DNA from: Azospirillum endophyticum
GTDB taxonomy: Bacteria > Pseudomonadota > Alphaproteobacteria > Azospirillales > Azospirillaceae
Direction of reading: 5' to 3'
Length of the DNA: 64,000 nt
Assembly: GCF_016595245.1 (NCBI RefSeq)
Contig: NZ_JAENHM010000058.1
Coordinates: 124,001 to 188,000 of the forward strand
The position numbers and the translations under genes are program-made. Position 1 is the stretch's first letter. Every line of letters starts with the position of its first letter. Below the pieces are notes generated by a model. It had not been told where the DNA came from, searched no databases, and saw nothing but the letters and a program-made list of their open reading frames with translations. Below, in pieces: positions 1 to 12,736 of this stretch.

Positions 1-1
1 G

Positions 2-400
2 GGCTTCGGGCTGGAGCTGCGAAACATCCGCTCCGAGCAGAAGGTCGAGGGCGGGACGACCGTCCTGCTGCTGGACGGCGAGGTCGCCAACGGCACCGAT
101 GCCGAACGGACGCTGCCGCCGTTGCGCGTCATCACCTTCGGGCCCGAGCACAAGCTGCTGCAGAGCTGGACCATCGAACCGTCGGCAGAGACGCTGGGTC
201 CAGGCGCGGCGGCGAATTTCCATCACAGCCAGCCCGATCCCGGCCCGGTGACCGAGGTGACCGTCACCTTCGGCGGTCCGCCGCCCGGCCTGGATGCACA
301 GGCGGCCGGGAAGCCGGCCGAGAAGGTGCCGGAGAAGCCCGCAGCCGCCAAGCCGGCCGCCGAAAAGCATGCCGCTCCGGCCAAGCCTGCCGGCCACTGA
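2..400 (+). CDS. DUF3426-type zinc-ribbon protein, C-terminal part
   Basis: The frame is open from the left edge, so the start lies outside the window and only 132 residues are visible. The visible part reads as the C-terminal beta domain of DUF3426 proteins: 'GFGLELRNIRSEQ', then a small-domain pattern of 'LLLDGEVANGTDAERTLPPL' and a later 'LGPGAAANF'. Known members carry an N-terminal MJ0042 zinc ribbon, a linker, one membrane helix and this domain; the first three parts cannot be checked here. The last 35 residues are a low-complexity Pro/Ala/Lys tail (repeated KPAAAKPAAEK-like units), probably exposed and flexible. Cellular role is unknown for the family. It converges on the regulator gene that follows, with a 21-base gap. 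Confidence 0.7.
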   Translation, partial: GFGLELRNIRSEQKVEGGTTVLLLDGEVANGTDAERTLPPLRVITFGPEHKLLQSWTIEPSAETLGPGAAANFHHSQPDPGPVTEVTVTFGGPPPGLDAQAAGKPAEKVPEKPAAAKPAAEKHAAPAKPAGH

Positions 401-421
401 TCCCCTCGAAGACCGGTGGCG

Positions 422-1963
<1,542 letters not shown>

Positions 1964-2000
1964 GGGAACGGGGATCGGGCAGGGAGCTTCCGGTGCTCAC

Positions 2001-2018
2001 TGTACAGATATCGTTACG
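2001..2018. promoter_or_regulatory. TyrR-like box 1
   Basis: TGTACAGATATCGTTACG matches the TyrR/PhhR consensus TGTAAA-N6-TTTACA at 9 of 12 fixed positions. It lies just upstream of the TyrR-like gene, so it could serve either that gene or dadA. Confidence 0.4.
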
Positions 2019-2021
2019 CCG

Positions 2022-2037
2022 TGTCAAAATCTTTACA
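2022..2037. promoter_or_regulatory. TyrR-like box 2 (short spacer)
   Basis: TGTCAAAATCTTTACA is a palindrome of type TGTNAA-N4-TTNACA. The arms fit TyrR half sites but the spacer is 4 rather than 6, so this is the weakest match on the consensus spacing although its symmetry is good. Confidence 0.35.
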
Positions 2038-2088
2038 CCCGACCATTCCCTTGCCATTCAACGTTTTTTCTCCATGCCGCTTCGGTTG

Positions 2089-2106
2089 TGTAAACATCGG
2101 CATACA
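2089..2106. promoter_or_regulatory. TyrR-like box 3
   Basis: TGTAAACATCGGCATACA matches TGTAAA-N6-TTTACA at 10 of 12 positions. It is centred about 63 bases upstream of the -24 element of the dadA promoter, a usual distance for an enhancer-type activator. Confidence 0.5.
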
Positions 2107-2157
2107 CCCAGGCGCCGACCTCGTCGCCACAACCGCAGGAAATCCGCCATCCGAGCC

Positions 2158-2175
2158 TTTGGCATGCCCTTTGCT
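2158..2175 (+). promoter_or_regulatory. Sigma-54 (-24/-12) promoter of dadA
   Basis: TTTGGCATGCCCTTTGCT contains TGGCA and TTGCT with exactly 10 bases between the GG and GC, which is the sigma-54 rule. Transcription would start near 2186, about 38 bases before the dadA ATG. The neighbour regulator is an AAA+ activator, which fits. Confidence 0.65.
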
Positions 2176-2223
2176 GTGTCTTCGGACAAGCGAAAGTCCT
2201 TCATCCCTCGGGGAGCCAGTCTC

Positions 2224-3525
2224 ATGCGCGTGATCGTTCTGGGCAGCGGCGTCATCGGCGTCACCACGGCCTATTATCTGGCGCGCGCCGGGCATGAGGT
2301 GACCGTGCTGGACCGCCAGACCGGTCCGGCGCTGGAGACCAGCTACGCCAACGCGGGCGAGGTATCGCCGGGCTACTCCGCCCCCTGGGCGGCGCCGGGG
2401 CTGATGCTGAAGGCCGCCAAGTGGATGATGATGAAGCATTCGCCGCTGGTGATCCGGCCGAAGCTGGATCCGGCGATGTGGTCCTGGTGCCTGAAGCTGC
2501 TGGCCAACGCCAACGAGGCGAGCTACCAGCTGAACAAGAGCCGGATGGTCCGCGTCGCCGAATACAGCCGCGACTGCCTGAAGGCCCTGCGCGCCGAGAC
2601 TGGCATCACCTATGACGAGCGTACCCAGGGCACGCTGCAGGTCTTCCGCACCCAGAAGCAGATGGACGCCGCCGGCTACGACATGGCGGTGCTGGAGCGC
2701 TACGGCGTTCCCTACAGCCTGTTCGACCGCGACGGCCTGACCTCGGTCGAGCCGGCGCTGGCCCATGTGAAGGACAAGCTGGTCGGCGCGCTGCACCTGC
2801 CGGGCGACGAGACCGGCGACTGCTTCCAGTTCACCGGCAAGCTGGCCGATTACGCCGCCAAGCGCGGGGTGGAGTTCCGCTACGGCGTCTCCATCCGCGG
2901 CCTGGAGAGCGACGGGCGCCGGATCACCGGCGTGCAGACCGACCAGGGCACGCTGACCGCCGACAGCTACATCGTCGCCATGGGCAGCTATTCGCCCAAG
3001 CTGGTGAAGCCGCTGGGCATCGACCTGCCGGTCTATCCGGTGAAGGGCTATTCGCTGACCCTGCCGATCACCGACGCCGCCCGTGCGCCGGAATCGACGG
3101 TGATGGACGAGACGCACAAGATCGCCGTCACCCGGCTCGGCGACCGCATCCGCGTCGGCGGCACGGCGGAGCTGGCCGGCTTCGACCTGACGCTGCGCCA
3201 GGGCCGCCGCGGGGCGCTGGACCATGTGGTCAGCGACCTGTTCCCGAACGGCGGCGACCTGTCGAAGGCGGAGTTCTGGACCGGCCTGCGCCCGAACACG
3301 CCGGACGGCACGCCGATCCTGGGGCCGACCCACATCCGCAACCTGTATCTCAACACCGGCCACGGCACGCTGGGCTGGACGATGTCCGCCGGCTCGGCCC
3401 GCGTGCTGGCCGACGTGGTCGGCGGCCGCCGGACCGACATCGACATGGAAGGCCTCAGCGTCGATCGCTATGGCCGCAAGCCGTCGGTGGCGGTGTCGCG
3501 CCCGGCGGCGGTGCGTCCGGCCTGA
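2224..3525 (+). CDS. dadA: D-amino acid dehydrogenase small subunit
   Basis: A 433-residue flavoprotein that oxidises D-amino acids (typically D-alanine) to 2-oxo acids and ammonia and passes electrons to the respiratory chain. The N-terminus MRVIVLGSGVIGVTTAYYLA is a dinucleotide-binding fold with GxGxxG. It is followed by 'LETSYANAGEVSPGYSAPWA', typical of DadA, and the C-terminal 'NTGHGTLGWTMSAGSA' FAD contact. Length agrees with DadA (about 430). The ATG at 2224 is chosen because the GSGVIG fold must sit at the N-terminus; the open frame extends back to 1993 without support. No alanine racemase (dadX) follows. Regulation is probably by the divergent TyrR-like activator and a sigma-54 promoter. 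Confidence 0.9.
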   Translation: MRVIVLGSGVIGVTTAYYLARAGHEVTVLDRQTGPALETSYANAGEVSPGYSAPWAAPGLMLKAAKWMMMKHSPLVIRPKLDPAMWSWCLKLLANANEASYQLNKSRMVRVAEYSRDCLKALRAETGITYDERTQGTLQVFRTQKQMDAAGYDMAVLERYGVPYSLFDRDGLTSVEPALAHVKDKLVGALHLPGDETGDCFQFTGKLADYAAKRGVEFRYGVSIRGLESDGRRITGVQTDQGTLTADSYIVAMGSYSPKLVKPLGIDLPVYPVKGYSLTLPITDAARAPESTVMDETHKIAVTRLGDRIRVGGTAELAGFDLTLRQGRRGALDHVVSDLFPNGGDLSKAEFWTGLRPNTPDGTPILGPTHIRNLYLNTGHGTLGWTMSAGSARVLADVVGGRRTDIDMEGLSVDRYGRKPSVAVSRPAAVRPA

Positions 3526-3725
3526 CGGGACAAGGGGACCCGCGCCGCCCGGCGGACGCGGGTCATCGCCAGCTCGAGAAGGGCGGCGTCGGCGATCTCG
3601 GCCCCATCGAGCCGATGTCGCCCGCGCCGCCCTTCGCATTTCTCTACCCGGTGTCCGAGGCGCCGGAGATGCAGGATCGCCTCGTAGAGCCGGGTCGCAG
3701 GCTCGTTCGTCGAGCGGGCGGTCAC
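3468..3725 (-). CDS. Small protein coupled to lutC, function unknown
   Basis: An 85-residue reading frame that would start with GTG overlapping the lutC stop in a GTGA arrangement, the usual sign of translational coupling. The first 45 residues look protein-like: 'EPATRLYEAILHLRRLG', then a basic stretch and 'RHRLDGAEIADAALLELA', probably a helix-turn-helix-like or all-alpha small domain. The last part is Arg/Ala-rich and overlaps the 3' end of dadA on the opposite strand by 58 bases, so the true protein could be shorter in function than in reading frame. I do not recognise the family. The main doubt is that high-GC DNA yields open frames by chance; the coupling and the non-random N-terminal half are the support. 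Confidence 0.45.
   Translation of the reverse strand: MTARSTNEPATRLYEAILHLRRLGHRVEKCEGRRGRHRLDGAEIADAALLELAMTRVRRAARVPLSRQAGRTAAGRDTATDGLRP
3537..3564 (+). terminator. Hairpin after dadA
   Basis: GACCCGCG and CGCGGGTC form a perfect 8-base stem around a 12-base loop, starting 12 bases after the dadA stop. No T tract follows, so it may be a weak terminator or an mRNA-stabilising hairpin. It also lies within the small ORF on the other strand. Confidence 0.35.
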
Positions 3726-4525
3726 GGGTGCACCACCAGGACGATCAGCCGCTTCGGGCCGTGAACGCCGTAGGCCAAAGTCTGCTCGATGTCGGCGGTC
3801 TTGCTGGGACCTGACACCAGCAGCACGTTGGTCGGCATCGCCTGCGCCCATCCCTGGTCACGCATGGCTTGCAGGAAGGTGTCGTAGAGAGCGTCGGTGC
3901 GCAGTAGCGCGATGTGGATATGCGGGACGAGCGAGAGGGTGCGCGGCTCCTCGGCCGTCGGCCACAGGATCAGGCTGCCGGTCTCGGCGATGGCGCCGCG
4001 GGTGGCGGTCAGACCGGCTTCGATCGACTCGAAAAGCTGCGGCTTGAGGTCTTCGAGGGGCCGGTCGTAGGGGATGAGGGTGGGGGCCGGCGTCCGTCCC
4101 CTCTCCCCCCCGGGGAGAGGGTTAGGGTGAGGGGGATGCGCGGCGGGACCTTCGGGGGAATCATGCGATGCGTCCCCCTCACCCCGACCCTCTCCCCGGG
4201 GGGGAGAGGGGGAATTGGATGCGGGAGAAGCGACGCCCCACCCCTCGACCAACTGCTTCCCCGCCTCCGTCTCCGGCGCGTAGACCAGCGACCCCACACC
4301 CTCCTGCGCCAGGAACTCCCGCAGCACCGCCGGCCAGTCGGCTTCTGTCGCGTCGATGAACTCCGTATGCACCGCCTCCATCAGGCGGCGGATGCGGGGC
4401 AGGCGCTCCTCGTCCGCCCAGCGCTTCGCCTCGATCGGCGCGAAGTCCGACGCGGGCGGGGTCAGCGGATGGACGTCGCGCGTCTTGCGCAGTTTCGTCA
4501 GGATCGAATCGCGGGCATCAGGCAT
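3722..4525 (-). CDS. lutC: LutC-type lactate utilisation protein (LUD domain)
   Basis: A 267-residue LUD-domain protein, third member of the LutABC complex that oxidises L-lactate to pyruvate. Seen: N-terminal 'MPDARDSILTKLRKT', the LUD core 'GLTATRGAIAETGSLILWPT' and C-terminal 'LLVSGPSKTADIEQTLAYGVHGPKRLIVLV', all diagnostic. Its start overlaps the end of lutB by 8 bases. The odd point is an internal segment of about 45 residues (about 105-150, Pro/Gly/Arg/Glu-rich) encoded by a repeated G/C-rich element at 4098-4212; it sits between two conserved parts and keeps the frame. LutC proteins are usually near 220 residues, so the insert explains the excess length. Whether the protein still works cannot be told from sequence. 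Confidence 0.88.
   Translation of the reverse strand: MPDARDSILTKLRKTRDVHPLTPPASDFAPIEAKRWADEERLPRIRRLMEAVHTEFIDATEADWPAVLREFLAQEGVGSLVYAPETEAGKQLVEGWGVASPASNSPSPPRGEGRGEGDASHDSPEGPAAHPPHPNPLPGGERGRTPAPTLIPYDRPLEDLKPQLFESIEAGLTATRGAIAETGSLILWPTAEEPRTLSLVPHIHIALLRTDALYDTFLQAMRDQGWAQAMPTNVLLVSGPSKTADIEQTLAYGVHGPKRLIVLVVHP
4098..4212. repeat. Compound inverted repeat inside lutC
   Basis: Two opposed units face each other: left 'ccctctcccccccgggg' continuing to gagagggttagggtgaggg, right the reverse order ending in cccggggggg-agaggg. About 35 bases separate them. The same family occurs at 6713-6819, 19893-20009 and 49991-50157. Here it is read through in frame by lutC. Confidence 0.8.
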
Positions 4526-5942
4526 CGGGAATCCCCTTGGCGCGGGCGAGGTCGTGCAGGGTACGGCCGGCGAAGCGCGGCTTGGTGCGGACGTTGGTCC
4601 ACTCCTTCAGCATCGGCAGAGACGACGGCGCCGCGTTGCCGAGCCTGCTCATCGCCGCCGTCGCGATGCGGTAGGCGGTGGGCGAGGCGTTCATCGCCGC
4701 CCAGCCGCTCCACACCATCCTTTCCGCCCGGCTGGCCTTGGCGCCGCCGTCCTTCACCGCACCGCCGGGCTTTACCGCCTCGACCCGCAAACGCCCCATG
4801 ATCTCGACGATCGGGATCTTCACCGGACAGATCTCGACGCAGGCGTTGCACATGGTGCAGGCGTGGGGCATGGCGCCGCGCTTCTCCAACCCCTCGATCT
4901 GCGGCACCAGGATCTTGCCGATGGGGCCGGGGTAGGGCGCCTCATAGGCATGGCCGCCGACCTTGGTGTAGACCGGGCAATGGTTCATGCAGGCGCCGCA
5001 GCGGATGCAGCGCAGCGTGTCGCGCAGTTCCGGGTCGGCGTAGATGCCGGAGCGGCCGTTGTCGAGGATGACCAGATGCACCTCGCGCGGGCCATCCTTC
5101 TCGCCGTCCTTGCGCGGGCCGGAGATCATGTTGACGTAGGTGGTGATCGGCTGGCCGGTGGCGGAGCGGGGCAGCAGGCTGATCACCGGCGGCACGTCCT
5201 CCAGCTTTTCCACCACCTTCTCCAGTCCCATGAAGGCGATGTGGACCGGCGGCACCGTGGTGCACATGCGGCCGTTGCCCTCGTTCTCGATCAGGCAGAG
5301 GGTACCGGTCTCCGCCACCGCGGCGTTGACTCCGGACATCCCGACATCGGCGGCCTGGAACTTGGCGCGCAGCACCCGGCGGGCGAGATCGGTCAGGTAG
5401 GCCGCATCCTCCCGGCTTTCGGCATCCTTGAGCTTGCGCTTGAACAGATGGGCGATCTGCTTGGTGTTCAGGTGGATCGCCGGCATGATGATGTGCGACG
5501 GCATGGTGCCGTCCAACTGCACGATGTATTCGCCGAGGTCGCTTTCCAGCACCTCGATGCCGTCGCTTTCCAGGACGGCGTTCAGGTGCATCTCCTCCGT
5601 CACCATCGACTTGCCCTTGACCACCAGCTTGGCGTCGACCCTGTGCAGGATGTCGAGCGCGATGGCGTTGGCGTCATCCGTCGTGGCGGCCCAATGGACG
5701 GTGATGCCGTTGCGGGTGCAGTTTTCCTCCAGCTTTTCCAACAGTTCCGGCAGCTTCGCCAGGGCGCGCAGCCGGACCGCGGCGGCCAGCGCCCGCACGC
5801 CGTGCCACTCGCCCGCGTCGGCGAACTGGGCGGCGCGCTTGCCCATCAAGCCGTCCATGGCGCGGCGGAAATTGCCGCGCAGCTGCGGATCGGCCAGCGC
5901 CGCGCGCGAGGCGGCGGCGAAATCCGGTGCGTTAGCGTCCAT
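4518..5942 (-). CDS. lutB: LutB-type iron-sulfur lactate oxidation protein
   Basis: A 474-residue LutB protein: an N-terminal LUD-like domain (about 60-290) and a ferredoxin-like domain with two 4Fe-4S motifs, 'CIRCGACMNHCPVY' (about 320) and 'CTMCNACVEICPVK' (about 370). It carries electrons from L-lactate oxidation with LutA and LutC. Length matches the family (about 470-480). It overlaps lutA by 11 bases and lutC by 8 bases, so the three genes are one translationally coupled unit. The expression unit probably begins far upstream at lldP. No unusual residues seen. Confidence 0.93.
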   Translation of the reverse strand: MDANAPDFAAASRAALADPQLRGNFRRAMDGLMGKRAAQFADAGEWHGVRALAAAVRLRALAKLPELLEKLEENCTRNGITVHWAATTDDANAIALDILHRVDAKLVVKGKSMVTEEMHLNAVLESDGIEVLESDLGEYIVQLDGTMPSHIIMPAIHLNTKQIAHLFKRKLKDAESREDAAYLTDLARRVLRAKFQAADVGMSGVNAAVAETGTLCLIENEGNGRMCTTVPPVHIAFMGLEKVVEKLEDVPPVISLLPRSATGQPITTYVNMISGPRKDGEKDGPREVHLVILDNGRSGIYADPELRDTLRCIRCGACMNHCPVYTKVGGHAYEAPYPGPIGKILVPQIEGLEKRGAMPHACTMCNACVEICPVKIPIVEIMGRLRVEAVKPGGAVKDGGAKASRAERMVWSGWAAMNASPTAYRIATAAMSRLGNAAPSSLPMLKEWTNVRTKPRFAGRTLHDLARAKGIPDA

Positions 5943-6684
5943 GGATGCGCTCCTTCAGGAACTGGGCGATGTGCTGGCCGCGCGCGGCCTTGGCTCCGGC
6001 CTCCAGCGCGCCGCCGATGTTCAGCAGACAGCCGCAGTCGCCGGACACCACGCGGGCGGCGCCGGTGCCCTCGATGTCCGCCACCTTGTCGCCGACCATC
6101 GCGGCGGAGATCTCCGGGTGGCGCACGGCGAAGGTGCCGCCGAAGCCGCAGCATTCCTTCTCCCGCTTCAACTCGACCAGTTCCACGTTGGCGAGCTGGC
6201 GCAGCAGGTCCTTCGGCTCATCGACCACGCCCATCTCGCGCTGGGCATGACAGGAGGCGTGCCAAGTGACGCGTACCGGCTCGCCCTTGTCGGTCAGGCG
6301 GACGTCCAGCACATGGACCAGGAACTGCGTCAGCTCCCACACACGCCCCGCCACCTGCACCGCCTTGGCCTCGTCCGGCTCGCCGCGGAACAGGTCGGGC
6401 CAGTGCTTCTTCATCATGCCGGCGCAGGACCCGGATGGCACGACGATGGGGTCGCCGCCGGGGAACAGGTCCAGCTGTGCGCGCGCCACCTTCAGGGCGT
6501 CGGCGCGGTAGCCGGAATTATACGCCGGCTGGCCGCAGCAGCTCTGCCCCTGCGGGAAGACGACGGTCAGCCCCTGGGATTGCAGCAGCTCGATTCCCGC
6601 CATGCCGGCATCCGGAAAGAACAGGTCGACCAGGCAGGTGCCGAAGTAATAGACGCGGGTGGGTTTGGGGGGCTGGTGGTCCAT
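5932..6684 (-). CDS. lutA: LutA-type lactate oxidation protein (CCG domains)
   Basis: A 250-residue protein with the two cysteine-rich CCG domains of the LutA/GlcF/HdrB family. The N-terminal half reads 'YYFGTCLVDLFFPDAG' and 'QSCCGQPAYNSG'; the C-terminal half has 'WHASCHAQREMG' and 'ECCGFGGTFAVRHPEI'. These cysteines bind an Fe-S cluster. Works with LutB and LutC in L-lactate oxidation at the membrane. It is separated from the upstream D-lactate dehydrogenase gene by 143 bases that hold one copy of the G/C-rich repeat, and runs into lutB with an 11-base overlap. Confidence 0.93.
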   Translation of the reverse strand: MDHQPPKPTRVYYFGTCLVDLFFPDAGMAGIELLQSQGLTVVFPQGQSCCGQPAYNSGYRADALKVARAQLDLFPGGDPIVVPSGSCAGMMKKHWPDLFRGEPDEAKAVQVAGRVWELTQFLVHVLDVRLTDKGEPVRVTWHASCHAQREMGVVDEPKDLLRQLANVELVELKREKECCGFGGTFAVRHPEISAAMVGDKVADIEGTGAARVVSGDCGCLLNIGGALEAGAKAARGQHIAQFLKERIHGR

Positions 6685-6712
6685 GGGCGTTTCATCACCG
6701 TGTCAGTTATTG

Positions 6713-6819
6713 CCTCCACCCCGACCCTCCCCCGCTGGGCGGGGGAGGGGGCAGGAGCTTGTCGGCGCTCTGGCGGCAGTCCCTCCCCCGCCCAGCGGGA
6801 GAGGTTAGGTGGGGGCAAG
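6713..6819. repeat. Compound inverted repeat between lutA and dld
   Basis: Opposed units 'ccctcccccgctgggcgggg' (near 6725) and 'ccctcccccgcccagcgggag' minus one base (near 6781) with flanking caccccg and gttaggtgggg. The inner bases differ from the 4.1 and 19.9 kb copies, but the plan is the same. It fills the lutA-dld spacer and could fold in the transcript. Confidence 0.7.
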
Positions 6820-6827
6820 TGTCCCCC

Positions 6828-9686
<2,859 letters not shown>

Positions 9687-9740
9687 TGGCGGCGGCTCCT
9701 GCTTGGGGGAGGAGGACGTGGAGGTGGAAGGACCGGCCGA

Positions 9741-11417
<1,677 letters not shown>

Positions 11418-11869
11418 CGTCAGGGGTCTCCTTCTCGGGGAGTGATGTCGGTCCGAACGGTGTGCCGGGCAGGTGCTGGCCGCGTTTGCCCGTGCCCGGC
11501 CTTCCTGCGCCGGATTGGCGGCGCGGGTGGAAGGCCGGGCGTTCGGCAAAGCGGAGGCGTTCACCGCCGCCGGGGTTCTGCGGCCCCAGTCTTGCGGTGC
11601 GGATGCGCCCTTGCGGGCTGCTGGTCCGTCCTGTCCCGGTACGTGTGGATGCACTTTCCGTCCCGGCGGCTTTGGGGAAGACCCCTTGCCATACGGCGGC
11701 GGTGGACATCTCTTATCCATACGGTGTGCGTTGGATAAAATATTTTACCAAACTGTGCAACGGCTGAATCGTTTGCCAATCGACCAACTTTGGTAGGGGG
11801 GGTGTTGCTCCCGGTCGGCCGCCGCTCTGGACGCCTGTTGCGTCCATCGTTATTGAAGAGGATCGAGAC
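11418..11869. other. Shared promoter region of lldP and lldR
   Basis: This 452-base stretch has no convincing gene. The part near 11700-11800 is AT-richer than its surroundings and holds two symmetric sequences listed separately. The 11440-11690 part is G/C-rich with chance open frames on both strands. Confidence 0.6.
11731..11751. promoter_or_regulatory. AT-rich palindrome, candidate lactate-regulator operator
   Basis: TTGG, one base, the perfect 12-base palindrome TAAAATATTTTA, then CCAA. GntR/FadR-type lactate and pyruvate regulators commonly bind palindromes ending in TTGG..CCAA. A second symmetric element ACCAACTTTGGT lies at 11783-11794. Assignment to the neighbour regulator is inference. 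Confidence 0.4.
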
Positions 11870-12664
11870 GTGCAGGGAGAGGCCGCCTACCCAATGCAGG
11901 GAACGATCAAACCGGCCAAGCTGGCCGACGCCATTGCCGAGCATCTGGAACGGTTGATCCTGGAAGGCGCGCTCCGTCCGGGCGAGAAGCTGCTGGCCGA
12001 ACGCGAGCTGGCGGTGAAGCTGGACGTGTCGCGCCCGTCGCTGCGCGACGCGATCGCCAAGCTGGAGGAACGTGGCCTGCTGGTCACCGGGCGCGGCGGC
12101 ACCCATGTCGCCAGCTTCCTGTCGCAGATCGCCGATCCGCTGATGACGCTGATGCGCAACAAGCCGGATGCGTCTTTCGACTATCTGGAGTTCCGCCGTT
12201 CCATCGAGGCGGCGGCGGCCGGGCTGGCGGCGCAGCGGGCGACCGATCTCGACCGCGACGGCATCCGCGCCATCATCGCCCGCATGCAAACCGCCCATGG
12301 CAAGGACGACAGTTCGGAAGAGGCCGACTCCGACGCCGACCTGCATCTGGCGATCTACGAGGCGGCGCACAACGTCGTCATGCTGCACATCATGCGGACC
12401 CTGTCCGACCTGTTGCGCAACGACGTGTTCTACAACCGCACCGACCTCTATTCCCGGCCGGGGGTGCGCGAACTGCTGCTGCAGCAGCACCTCGCCATCG
12501 CCAATGCGGTGCTGGCCGGCGACGCGGCGGCGGCGAGCACGGCGGCGGAGGCCCATGTGGAGTTCACGCTGCAGACCCTGCGCGAGATCCGGGAACACAA
12601 TGCCCGCGTCCAGGTCTCTCTGCGCCGGATCGGACGGACCGACCTCATCGACAGCGGAGTGTGA
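11870..12664 (+). CDS. lldR: LldR/PdhR-like GntR-family regulator (FCD domain)
   Basis: A 264-residue GntR regulator: winged helix (about 15-80) with 'LAERELAVKLDVSRPSLRDA', then an FCD ligand domain with the metal-site pattern 'DADLHLAIYEAAHN', 'QQHLAIANAVLAGD' and 'EAHVEFTL'. The family senses carboxylates such as lactate or pyruvate. Divergence from lldP makes lactate the probable signal and the lldP-lutC unit the probable target. The open frame starts with GTG at 11870, after GAGGATC; an in-frame ATG at 11894 is an alternative and would remove eight residues. Not certain whether it represses, activates or both. Confidence 0.85.
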   Translation: MQGEAAYPMQGTIKPAKLADAIAEHLERLILEGALRPGEKLLAERELAVKLDVSRPSLRDAIAKLEERGLLVTGRGGTHVASFLSQIADPLMTLMRNKPDASFDYLEFRRSIEAAAAGLAAQRATDLDRDGIRAIIARMQTAHGKDDSSEEADSDADLHLAIYEAAHNVVMLHIMRTLSDLLRNDVFYNRTDLYSRPGVRELLLQQHLAIANAVLAGDAAAASTAAEAHVEFTLQTLREIREHNARVQVSLRRIGRTDLIDSGV

Positions 12665-12736
12665 GGGAAAGGGCGCCGTTCCATCTGCGTTCTGCCCCGA
12701 AAGTCATATGCGGGTAGGTTAAACCCGACTGGCTGC

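Noticed and set aside
1993..2223. N-terminal extension of DadA
   Set aside because: Would place the dinucleotide-binding motif 77 residues in and run through the promoter and TyrR-like boxes.
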